Assembly: GCA_903813345.2 (NCBI GenBank) | Contig: CAIIXF020000007.1 | Location: 5,277,730-5,341,729, forward strand | Direction of reading: 5' to 3' | DNA: 64,000 nt | Source: Owenia fusiformis | Lineage: Eukaryota > Annelida > Polychaeta > Sabellida > Oweniidae | In this document: one piece after another, positions 1 to 11,037 of the stretch | Position numbering within the stretch: the stretch's first letter is position 1 | Layout of the letters: each line of letters begins with the position of its first letter | The notes under the pieces: model-generated | What the model saw: only the letters and a program-made list of their open reading frames with translations | The model's database searches: none | Told to the model about the DNA's origin: nothing | Program-made: the position numbers and the translations under genes

Positions 1-726
1 ACTAAAATCTACAGAAAAGTATGCAAAATTCTTGCATCATAAACATGTGCGAATCTTCAGCCTTTTGCCAAAGTTTTCAAGATCAAAATACACGAACAAT
101 AATTAATCAAAGTGTGCGGCATACACATACAGTTAACATTGCAACTAAGAAAACAAACTAGGAATGAATCGCAGATGGCCACATATTAAGCTGCAACTTG
201 AACCAAAAGTTCGAGAATTTCTCGACAGGCACCGTCTGAAAATGGCGAAAATATCTTCCCAGATTCTGAGACTTGAAACTTCAATTATCTACCAAAAATA
301 AAGCTCAACTCACCACTGGATGTATCTCAACGTTGTTGACGATAATCCACAACAATATTAATCCTGTTTTTGAATGAAATAAACCAAGAATATCCAAAAT
401 AAAACCAAGTTAAAACACAATTAAAAAGTTCGACTCGGCGTTCCAAGTCCAAGAGAAATATGATTCACCTTGCTAGATCATGCAACAACTTCGTGTTCCG
501 AAATCAGCGTTTTGATTGGCCGGCTCAAGGTTGTTTGTCGCTATAACAAATAAACGCCATCTATTGGCAGAAATATTACTACTTCTGAGCCCAAAACTCG
601 CTAATAAAGTACCTTGAAACCATATAAAACAGAAAGACCTTATTGTTACGATGATTTAGATTGATACTTAAGACTTAATGACACCATCCAGTGAAGTCAA
701 ACGTGAATGACAACTCTTAGAAAAGT
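1..726. other. Intergenic or intronic DNA, no gene recognised
   Basis: AT-rich sequence without a convincing reading frame. One minus-strand interval (about 312-361) lies between an acceptor-like AG and a donor-like GTGAGT and is open in one frame, but its short translation resembles nothing I know. It could be an exon of a gene running off the left edge. Confidence 0.35.
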
Positions 727-957
727 TTAAATATCGGGACTGAACTCGATGGTTGTCACACTACCTTTTCCGATTTCAATGGCTTTCTTAAATCTCTTAA
801 GCGGTGGGCCTGACGTAGTCCTACCGGGAAGATCTTCCTGTTTGCTAGCGATAGACAGGCCTTCTAGCACAGTACTAATCGTCGTTTTAGGCCCCATCTC
901 CATGGCAAAATAGTCAATGAATCCTTCAATTCGGACGCAGATCAAATCGCCCGCCAT
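727..957 (-). CDS. Unrecognised small ORF (76 codons), possible first exon or short gene
   Basis: The ORF starts at 957 in a good initiation context (AAGATGGCGG) and ends at a TAA at 727-729. The product would be soluble and mixed charge, starting MAGDLICVRIEGFIDYFAME, with a basic patch (PPLKRFKKAIEIGKG) and no signal peptide or membrane segment. Codon use looks more gene-like than in the neighbouring spurious ORFs. Two internal GT sites (after CTTCCCG and after GGAAAAG) could be donors, so this may be a 5' exon of a larger gene continuing left rather than a stand-alone 76-aa protein. I do not recognise the family. It lies about 2.9 kb upstream of SPC25 and points away from it. Confidence 0.35.
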   Translation of the reverse strand: MAGDLICVRIEGFIDYFAMEMGPKTTISTVLEGLSIASKQEDLPGRTTSGPPLKRFKKAIEIGKGSVTTIEFSPDI

Positions 958-3663
958 CTTTTTTTTTCAAATTAAAGAGCACTGAACGAAATTTGGTTCA
1001 AATTTAGATCCCGGGGATCGATATTTGAGTGTGTTTGTTTTTTCTGATTTGCTCAAAATCGTGCACGCACGGGGACGCAAAACAAAGAATCAACTTCTTA
1101 TGGCCTAACCTTGTCAACTTGAAATGTTTACAGATGCAAGAGCAGACTAGTGCCAAGGTCTGATTAGGTTTTGGCCATGCTGGGTAAATTGCATGGTGGC
1201 CAGTTTGCTCTTCAAAGTGCAATATTTATCACTGTGTGTCTTGTTATTTCAACCTGGAGCAAATACTCCAACTAGGATCATCTCTCTTTGTTTGTATTTT
1301 TCTTCTCAAAATATTGCAGGAGCTTGTCAAAAAGCTTGTAGAATGTTCAAAACTTTCTATTTTGTGTATATTAGCAACCACAAGTATTGTGACACCGTAA
1401 ACATAGGCTGTGACATCATAATCTCTGTTAGTGACCTCACAAATATGAATTGAATTTTCTAACTTTTTGGGGTACTGTGATGTCATTTCTTTGTTCATGT
1501 GTTTGTAGTAACTGTTACTATTTAAAACAAGTGATCTCTCTCTATGACATCATTGGTAAAGTCTATAATGGAACCCAAATATGTTCCCAAAGCAACTAAA
1601 TATAAAACAAGAAAATTTGCTGTAGGCTATTATGCAAAATTCTGTAATCTGTCAATTTTAAAATGTAATGTTATACAAATATTGAATGATGTGGAGTTCA
1701 AGTTTTAAGTTGGATATCTGTATATTTCTGAGGGTGTATTTACCTGGACCATACTTCATAAAAAATCTTTGACAAATAACATACCAGTTGATTTGTTTGG
1801 TTCACATTTTATATGCTGATGCCCCAGGGACATAGGATGGTGCTCAATATATAATAAGCCTCCATTTTCAGAGAAAATATCATTTTTATAATTAGACAAA
1901 TACCAGTTACCCTGTTTTATAGGCTTATGGCCATAGGACCTCTCTAACATCATATCACATAATGATGGAGAGATTTTGCCAAGAGGAGACAATGTAACTT
2001 TTCTACCATCTGGTTGTTTATATCATGTTATGTTCAATTCAGTTATGTGATTTGTAAAATAGGTTTTGTTCAATGGGATTTGCTTATGCTACTCTGAATG
2101 TGGCTGTTTTCCAAGTACAAGTTAAATAATAATTCTAATCTAATAGGAAACCCTGCTAAAATGGAATCAGAATGTTTAATTGACCTATTAATTAATGTCA
2201 TCAAATTAATAAGTTTAAAGGGATAAGGTGCGTAAATGAAGTCTCACTTTAAATCTTCATAGTATTTCCAATGGATAAATAAGTACCTGATCTTTCATTT
2301 GACACCAAAAACAGCTCAAACAGACCACATCAGAATTGACACTAGATCATGAAAAAATATTTTTGATCTATCAATTTTTATATGTCAAGTTTTTAGCAAT
2401 GCGATAGAAAGATGGCATTGTTGTTTGCATTAATTATCCATTCATTTTTGATAGGATTTTCAAGCATACGCCATCTTTTAATCCAAGAGTTATTTGAAAC
2501 ATACACTTTGTGAAAAGTGGTAATTCACTTTTTTCAATCTCTGAACTTCAAATGCTGTTTTCTATGCAAGTAATTTTTTTTTCACATCAGTATTATCCAA
2601 AATAAAAGTTTTTATCATATTTGATTGACTGTGTGAGTGACATGTCTCAAATAATATTTTGTCCTTGTTCCTTCAAAAATAGGCGCATTGCCTGTTTAAA
2701 TCACTTAAAATCACTGGAAACCCAGAGGCTTGCAGTAAAATTCAAACCTCTTACAGTTTAGAGGCCCTTTAGATGCTGGCCTCTAGAAGTCAATGTAGTC
2801 ATGGTAACCAATCAAATTATAATTGTTTTATCAACAATTTTAAAGGATTTTTTTTAGTTTAAGGTAAGACTAAGAAATTATATTTTATTGAAAGATAGAT
2901 AAATACATGTACAGCTCTCATTTAGAAATACAAGGCTAAACTATGTAAAAAGGGTAATTAATCATTTTTCCTACTTGAGGGAAATGATAAAATGATACAT
3001 CCCTTCCTATAGACGCAGATGTATTTTTAGGAGGCTGTGGAATGTTGTCATATAGCTTACAGTGGCCCTCACAAATTATTTTATTTGCAATATATGTACA
3101 CAATTAAAACTCAAAATTTTACTTTTGAAAAGAAATTGTCCTTTGTAAGCTGAAAGTGTTTAATTAAGTGGCATCTTAACAATATAATTGAATGAAATGA
3201 TATCCAAATGGTTTAAACTTGAAATTATATTATTATGATGAACTAAAACATATTTTGCAAGGGCGGAATGAACAAACTTGAATAAATTAATATTTCTAGA
3301 GTTCAAAATAAATATACCACAGTATAAGGGCAAATTAGAAATTTGAATTGGTACTAGTTGACTAGAGGTACAATCATTTTGATAGGACAACAAAAGTAGT
3401 TTTATCATACATTAGGATAAAGGATGGCAAGTCAATCAACGGAGGTAAATTCATAATAATTGATTTTCAAAATGTCTCCAAGTAAGTATAAATGCTAATG
3501 TTGAAAATACCATTTGATCATCAATCATCATTTATAACATATGATATTAACACAAGAAGACATACATGTCAATTTACAACATTAGACAGCCTGGATGAAG
3601 TCTGGATGATGATGTCTGGACCCCTAGGTTCGGAGAATGGAGTTCCGGTAGCATAACTTCACT
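958..3663. other. Non-coding region with dispersed repeat fragments
   Basis: No supported exon. 1107-1200 contains a block (ACAGATGCAAGAGCAGACTA and what follows) that recurs near 44140 and 46080 inside the RPL27 intron repeats. 1208-1250 contains TATTTATCACTGTGTGTCTT, which recurs at about 5728. These are pieces of dispersed repeats. A non-coding first exon of SPC25 may lie here but cannot be placed. Confidence 0.5.
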
Positions 3664-3891
3664 GAAAGATTGGTGAAAATAAATACTTCTACTGGCATAC
3701 ATGAGCATTATGACCTAGCTCTGCTTATGGAAGTTGAACATATAAATTGAGCTTCTACGAGACTGTCTTATATTCCAGAAAGATTGCTGGAAATAAATAC
3801 TTCTACTGGCATACACGGGCATTATGGCCTAGTTATGCTTACGGAAGTTGAACATTTGAATTGAGTTTTCAAGAGACTCTGATCTCTTGTA
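3664..3891 (+). repeat. Two-copy tandem duplication (114 bp) just upstream of the SPC25 exon
   Basis: Copy 1 starts at 3664 (GAAAGATTGGTGAAAATAAA) and copy 2 at 3778 (GAAAGATTGCTGGAAATAAA). They stay alignable for the full period, with scattered substitutions. Each copy ends in a polypyrimidine-AG: TTATATTCCAG near 3777 and TTGTATTTCAG at 3897, the latter being the SPC25 acceptor. The duplication therefore carries a second, probably decoy, 3' splice site. Confidence 0.85.
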
Positions 3892-3897
3892 TTTCAG

Positions 3898-6800
3898 ATG
3901 GACAGTGCTACTGACAAAGCAGTTGATGAGAGAAATACAAGTCATGATTCCTATCTGGAAGAGAAACAACTTCTCCAGAGTAAGATTGATGGAATGGGTG
4001 ATGAGGTGAAACAGAAGAGTGATGAAATGGCGAAATATCTCGCTGAAAAAAAGAAGAAACATGAACTAATGATGAAGCAGGGTAGAGGTCAGTGACTTGG
4101 TACATAATTAATCATATCAGTTTATTTTAAGAAACTGCATTTACAATTCACTATTTACTTGAATATGTTCAATAACCTGCTCTTGTTGATGATTATATTA
4201 TCGAACTTGAAAAATTGGAGCACATACAGAATAGATACATATTATGAGAAAAAATTCAACCATTGTAACTTGGATGCAGTGAGCATTTTATTTGTTTCTT
4301 TTACCCAGAATAATTGTTCCCCTATAAGTGATTATCTGAGGATTGTTTGAAGATTTCCAGTGACTTGCTTGAACAAGGGATAGTTCAAGGAATTTGATTT
4401 GATAATGTCATAGCAACCCTGTTCTAGCATAACAGAAATTGATAACATTTTCAAGGGTTAGTGTTTATTTTCACATAGATGTCACATTGGCCCTATTTAT
4501 TATGTGTATTCCACCTGAAATACATGAAAGGAATATATTTTTATCATTCTCAAAAGAATGCTCTTTATGCTTATTTACAGAAGACATAGCTGCCCTTCAA
4601 GCTACACTAGCTGCCCTCAAGACACAGGCAACCAAAAACAATACAGGTAGGTCATAATGAATAATTAAAAGGAAATAGAAATACACATTTATAATTATAT
4701 GCATAAATACTTTAAACATGTATTCCAATTATGTTTAATGTATTTATGCTGAGGTTGAAACATGATGTTTGAGAATTATGAAATATTAAGTGTTGTCCAA
4801 TTTTCAAGTATGACATAAAATATGATCCTAGACATTGACTATCAGTGAAAAATCAATTAATCAAACTTTCATAGAGTTTGAGTACTTGACCATCTTGTTT
4901 ACTTTAACTCTTTCACTTTGTTTTACAATTTTTAATATAAGTATCATCTCTGATCTACTTATAAATAAGTACATGAATATTTGTCATATTTTTTACTGCA
5001 GCACTGTGGCTACAATTATGCACCGTTCAAAGGTTTTTGTCAAACCCTCACAGCGGGAAGTGTCGGGAATTCGACACACAGAAATTAAACAGCCCAATTT
5101 TGTCAAATTTCCAACCCCTTCCTATAAGGATGGGGTTGGGATCTCCAGGAATCCTTTGAATGGTGCATTGAATTGGATCATAACTTTCAGCAATATCTGG
5201 GCGTGTTGACAAGTTGAAGTCGATGCGTGATGACATTGAACATCTACAAGAAGAGGCAGATAAAGCTCTAGAAGACAAGGAACACCTGCAGGCTGAGGTT
5301 AAAGAAACTTCTGAGGCAGTTGACAAAGAAAAAGAATGTAAGTACCAAGTTATTTATTTCAGTTAAGTTGTTCTGTATGCTCAATGTTATTCAAAGATGT
5401 TCCAAACTGCGACATCTAGATTCAAAAATAATTTTATCGATTTTTGGGGGTTTTTGTTTTAATTTTTTCAATACTTACAGTCATAGTGGGATCTTCATTA
5501 GCTGCCATTTTATTTGGCTCCGCAGCATTTCCGCATGAATGAAACGCTCCGTCATGCATGTAAGAGCATTTTGGTTGGGCAATGTGCTGTATATATAATA
5601 TATAAGGACAGTGTTTTCTTTATAAAATGTTTTCAATTATTGGTTTGAGAAAAAACAATAGTGTCGTGAATTCAGTTCGCCATATGAATACCAATCCTTA
5701 CTTGATGACAATTTCCCTCTTCAAAGAGTGATATTTATCACTGTGTGTCTTGTTTGCTGTAATTAGAAAAGTAATGGAGCGATTTTGTTGAAATTTAACA
5801 TGCGAATAAATAAAAGTAATTGTTACACTTTCTTCTGACAGTTTGGCTAGGAGTGGCCATTTTGGAAAATGGTGTCCCTTTTTATGTGTGCTATTTTAGG
5901 TTGTTGCTATAACTTGAAAAGTAGTAGAGCCATTTTGTTGAAATTTTAAGTGGCTGCGTAAAAACTTTGGCAATGGCTGTTTGATGGGATTTGCTATGCC
6001 TTGGCACTGCTGTTATCTAGTTTATATAAGTCAAGAATTTCCCCAGCATTAGAACAATTGGATGCTTTTAAGACTGTGCAAATTATAAGATCTAGAAATG
6101 TGTTCACTTGGTAATTTGGGAAATGGTGACAACTGCAACATGTTTGTTGTAGCAATTTTGGTCTCTTTTAGTCAAAATTGGAAAAATAGAACTTTGAATC
6201 AAGTTGGAATCCTTTGGAAAACAATAATGAAATTATACAATAATGTGAATTTTATATGAAATTGTTTATGAAAGCAATATGTTATTTCATAAACAATTTA
6301 TGTTAGAATTTAGCTCATTTGGTGTCTGAGAAAAGCTGAATTGATATTTCAGTACTGGAGTTACAAGAGAAGGCAACATCAATGAGGTTACAGGAATTAG
6401 AGAAATCTGCAGAATGGTTCCAGGACAGACTTGGGCTACAGCTGAGAAAACTTCCAGGTAGGCTATGATTAGAGCCATATTGTTTTTGCAGTTTTGTTAT
6501 GGCGCTTAGGTTTCAACTTTTAATTTAATTGTCCTCATAATTTATAACAAACATACTTTAAAGCGAGACCCAGTTAGGTCTGAACAATGTTAAAATTGTT
6601 GCTATATAAGAAATAAATGACTTAAAATTTAATGAAAGTCTCTACAATACGTAACTTCCATTGAGGGAAATAATGTTGAATAATCCCCCAAGTGAATATC
6701 CTGTCCACTGACATGTTCCCGATGCAACAGGATGCAGGCCAATGATTTAATAGAATAGTGTTGATTTTTGAATTGAGGATGTAAGTTTAAAAATCAATAG

Positions 6801-7388
6801 ATGCCAACCTTTAGATGTAAGTCAATTACAATGTATTTTTCAGGTAATGTGCTACAATTTGTGTTCTCATGCCTTGATCACCAGGACCCAGACAGAAAGT
6901 TTGTCTTCTCAGTAAAAGTTGATGACAGTGGAAAATATCACAGTAAGTTCATTATAATAATGCCAAAATTTGAGTTAATGAAATTACATGCACTCATTGT
7001 GTGACATCTATCATTAAAAATCTTTTTAGAAATAGCACAATTATTTCCCCTACAATCCTAAAATATCAGAAAAACATTTGAGATTTGATGAAATGTGGAT
7101 CAGTAGCTTTTAAGATTAATGCTGCGGAAATGTCCAGATTTTTTAGCATTGAAAAGGGGAGGAGGATTCACTTCATTCATAGTTTTTGTAATTAAATGTA
7201 GAAATATATTATGAGCCATGAAATATTGAATGCCCAACATCTAAAACACTAAATTCATGTTTGTTTCAGTCTCAGACTGTCATCCTGAAGTAGGCGGTCT
7301 TGATGAGCTGGTAGAGAAACTGAACTCCACTAACAATCTCAGATCTTTCATATTGACAATTAGACAAAAGTTTAAAGAAATTGTATGA
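3898..7388 (+). CDS. SPC25: Kinetochore protein SPC25 (NDC80 complex subunit), six coding exons
   Basis: Coding exons: 3898-4087 (or 4081), 4581-4646, 5191-5337, 6353-6457, 6844-6942 and 7270-7388, giving 726 nt and 241 aa (human protein 224 aa). All introns are GT-AG and the phases join cleanly. SPC25 pairs with SPC24 and anchors the NDC80 complex to the inner kinetochore, linking chromosomes to spindle microtubules. The N-terminal 145 residues are charged and coiled-coil-like. The C-terminal part is the globular RWD domain: SAEWFQDRLGLQLRKLPG, then LQFVFSCLDHQDPDRKFVFS, the SDCHPEVGGLDELVEKLN block and a final LRSFILTIRQKF helix, matching the family in order and length. The ATG at 3898 follows an acceptor AG directly, so exon 1 of the mRNA is probably non-coding and not located. 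A possible polyA signal AATAAA is at 7846-7851. Confidence 0.93.
5700..6180. repeat. Dispersed repeat fragments in SPC25 intron 3
   Basis: The block near 5714-5755 matches the one at 1204-1250. Beyond it are two related segments about 120-130 bp apart, each reading roughly AGTAATGGAGCGATTTTGTTGAAATTTAA and a variant (near 5768 and 5920). This looks like a decayed repeat with an internal duplication; no coding potential. Confidence 0.5.
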
Positions 7389-10300
7389 GGAACTTTGTGT
7401 AAATATGCTGACAAAGGAGTCAAGTTTTAAAATGCCGATTGATAAGAATAGATAATGAAGAAACATATGTTATTGATAAGTTGTGTCAATCAAACATCAT
7501 TTGTGAAGAAATAATCTTATTATTGGAAGAAATCACACAGCTTAAGACTAAACCACCAGACAATTGTAAGATACTTATATATCCACTTACAAGAAATGGG
7601 GCTCATTTTTCCAAAGGGGTCTTCATTCTTCAACATAGTGCTTTTTGACTAGAAATCTCAATTTTTGTGTAGAAGGTAACAAGGCTCTAGAAATATTTTT
7701 ATATTGCGATTTGATACATTGGATTGCAAAGATCTCTTGATTATTGTAAATAACTAAATGCTTATTGTGTATACATGTAGATTTCATAATCTTTTATTTT
7801 CTTTCCCCCTTGGCTTGATTTCCAAGTAGGAGTGCTGAATGAAAGAATAAATCAAGGCAAATTCATTTGTAAAATATTTTAGACTTGATTCAACGACTAT
7901 TTAATGAAAGCAGTCATGGGTACTTCAGAAGAAAAGATTATGAAACGTAACCCTATTTTATTTGTATAAAACAAATAATATTGTATTTAAATATACAAAA
8001 TTTTTATTTTTGATCATCAATTACATGTTCATTTCAATGTATATAGATTTCAATTACAAAACACTAACTATAATCATAGAAAATAATAATACAATACTCA
8101 GCTATATAAATACATATACCTGTATAAAAATGAAAGGTATCAATCAAGCATCTTGCCAGAAAACAAAATCGCAAGAACAAAAGCTAACAAAAAAAATAAT
8201 CACTTCACTGAGGTGTGAGGGTGGACCATATGGAGTTTACCTTTTTCAAAGAATGATATTCTGGGCCTGTGTAACAGTATATTCACAAAAATAATCATTT
8301 CGAGCTGGATGAGTTGAAACATATATAACAGTGAAATAAAAACCTGTTTGGTTTTGGTTTGGAAAGAATATTCTTGAGAACAAGGTTAGGTCCACTAAGC
8401 TTTAACAGTCCACCCTCCAAGTGTAAAAAATTGAATAAATCAAAATATCAAAAAAAAAAAATCAAACTGGCAACTCATAGCACTTCTAAAGGCTGGTATC
8501 AAATAGAAAATGATGATTTATTCATGAAAAAGTGATGAAATTTGAAATAGTTCATGAAAAACTGGGAGTTGATAATTTGATATCACGCTACGGAGCTTAT
8601 TTCAGAAACAAACTCCCAAAAATCAAGTTATGAATAAATATGAACGGAATATTCTACACATATGGGTAAAAGGGCTAGGCTTATATATACATACTCATAT
8701 ATGAATTCATAATACTGTATTTTGTCACAAAAGACAGAAACTCTCACTGCATCAGAGGGATCACATAAAAACAGACTCAAACCATCCACCTCTAAAACAT
8801 GAAATAATAGCCTTGTGCCTGATCCACGACGACTAATCTGAAGTCGGAAAATGTAACATACCAAAAAAATTTGCCATTAGGCTTACAACCCTCCCATCCC
8901 ACAAATGAAACTTTGTGGCTTGGTATACAGTGTCTTAATGTGATCCCTTAGATATCTGCAATGCGAAAAGATGCTGCATTTTAATTATTCCCTTTATATT
9001 CACAACACACTTCTAATTGACAACTGCATCCTCTGGCTGCAGGACTCCCAAGACCCAAAATATTTTCTTTTTCTTAGGAATAAGCCCTGGATGACATGCT
9101 CAATGTGTGTTCCTCGTGTTCTTCATGCACAATTAAAAAGTACATTTAATCTTGCCCAACCTTAAGAATTAGCCCTCAAAATAGCATAGAGTATTATTTG
9201 AATGGTCCCAGGAATTTCTCGAAAATTAGAATTGGCACTAGGAAAAGCCTTACGATTTATCAGATTGGCCCCTATGAAAAACATGTTGTTGTTGACAAGT
9301 TGTTGGCCATATGAAAAGCCTTGAGAATTAGCTAAACAACCTCATAAAAAACCAATAGAAAACTGGCCGCAGGATGAAAAGCCTTAATCATAGCTAATTC
9401 AGACATCATGAGAATACGAGCTTACTTCAAGCTGAGGAAGTGTCTGCTCAGATGTTCGGTAGACTGACTTATACCAAATTTATAATTGTGAAAAATCACA
9501 TGAAGAACACAACAAATTTTGAATTGTGAAAAATGACATGAGGAACACAAAAAATCTCTAGAGATATTTCTGATTATATACATTAATTTGTACATCATAT
9601 AAAGCTCACAACCTCAAACAATGGAAAATATATAATCATATATATATAAAATTATTTTGTTCATAAAAAAGTTAATCAGCAAGGCTACATACACTTATGT
9701 AGCTTTCAGTCAAAATATAAAAATCTGAAGTCAATTTTTTCTATATTTTTGGTATCCCTTGAAAATAAATGTTAGTAATTTTCCCTACCACCATTTTGTT
9801 TATTATTTCCATTCTAATGGTACATATACACATCAATACAACATATAACATGAACAAATCGCAACACTGCAGATATCAAGGATGGATTCAATTGGTTAGA
9901 TTAGAACATGATTGGATGATTTCATCAAAATATTATCGTTTGTGTGTGGAAAATGTCCTAACGTGACAATTATGGATCTCTAAAGGCAGAAAGGTCACAC
10001 TTCAAGATGAATTTAAGGTAAATATAATTTTGGGCATTTTTTCAAACCAAAGGTTGACTCTTCATACTTAAACACATACACACCCTGGCAAGTGGTAGCA
10101 TGTTGATTTGAAACTATTGGCTGACTAGAACTTATCTTGCGTTAGGAGATATTTTCACTTAAAATTATTATTTTTGTTTAAAATGATAACGCAGTTTGAT
10201 AGAGATATGACCCATAGAGTTCGGAGTCCTTTAATTACATGTAGCAGTTGTACATTGATATGTTCCAATATGGGTGGACTGGCCATTATACAATTATATA

Positions 10301-10571
10301 TTAAGCAATTAAATTGCGTAGTGTGCACCAAGGGTCTATCAGAATCAATATTACATGCTTTACTTGCTTAGCAATCAGCTCAATTGAGAATGTCTAATTA
10401 CGAAATCAAAATTTCAACGTACATTTGTTATTGTAACATTTGACTTAAATTTCGATATACATACACATGATACAGGGTGATCCAAAATTTACAGAAACAG
10501 ATTGTTGAATAAATGTAAACCTACTTTTGGGGCACCCCCACCCAGTATGTAGAATATACAAAATTAAGATG
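7389..10571. other. Convergent intergenic region between SPC25 and the ceramide synthase gene
   Basis: Holds the presumed 3' UTR of SPC25 (AATAAA at 7846-7851) and, on the minus strand, sequence beyond the ceramide synthase 3' UTR. A direct duplication of about 42 bp lies at roughly 9480-9560 (TTGTGAAAAATCACATGA and variant). The open frames here are short, AT-rich and unlike known proteins. Confidence 0.5.
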
Positions 10572-10577
10572 TTTATT
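10572..10577 (-). terminator. Candidate polyA signal of the ceramide synthase gene
   Basis: TTTATT on the plus strand gives AATAAA on the minus strand, about 285 nt past the stop codon at 10861. Position and spacing fit a 3' UTR end, but other AATAAA sites exist further on. Confidence 0.4.
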
Positions 10578-10860
10578 GAGTATAAATTACAAAATAATTC
10601 AAGAACAATATGAAATTCGCTATCATTGGTTGGCTGTCACATTTCCAATTTTGTGACAAGTTTTTCTTCACTAGTTGAATGTTGCATAAGAGTAGCCCCT
10701 TGGCTTACTCCATTATTCCTCAGGTCCATTTAAAGATAGTCCCTAACTTTTGTGTTCTTAAGAAGCAAATATCATTTATTATGACCATACCAAAAATGGA
10801 CCCCATCTTTTAACACATGAGTAAGAATATTTGTGTACATTACTCTGGAAAGAGTTCAAT

Positions 10861-11037
10861 TTATGATGAAGCGGGTGCACTGTCTCCACTAAGCCCCATT
10901 GTGATATCACGCTTTGTTGTAGAGCCATTTTGAAGTGACTGTACACCATTTTGTTTGTTTGTTTCATCATAATAGTTGTCATTTTCCTCTTCCTCGGACT
11001 GTTCCCCTTCACTCGAGCTTCGGTCGTCTTTTTGTAC
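10861..11037 (-). CDS. CERS: Ceramide synthase last exon (acidic cytosolic tail)
   Basis: Starts after a TTTTAG acceptor with VQKDDRSSSEGEQSEEEEND and ends GDSAPASS before TAA at 10861-10863. The K-x-x-K-D-D-R-S entry and acidic serine cluster are typical of CERS2-6 tails. It joins in phase 0 to either version of exon 9. Confidence 0.93.
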   Translation of the reverse strand, partial: VQKDDRSSSEGEQSEEEENDNYYDETNKQNGVQSLQNGSTTKRDITMGLSGDSAPASS

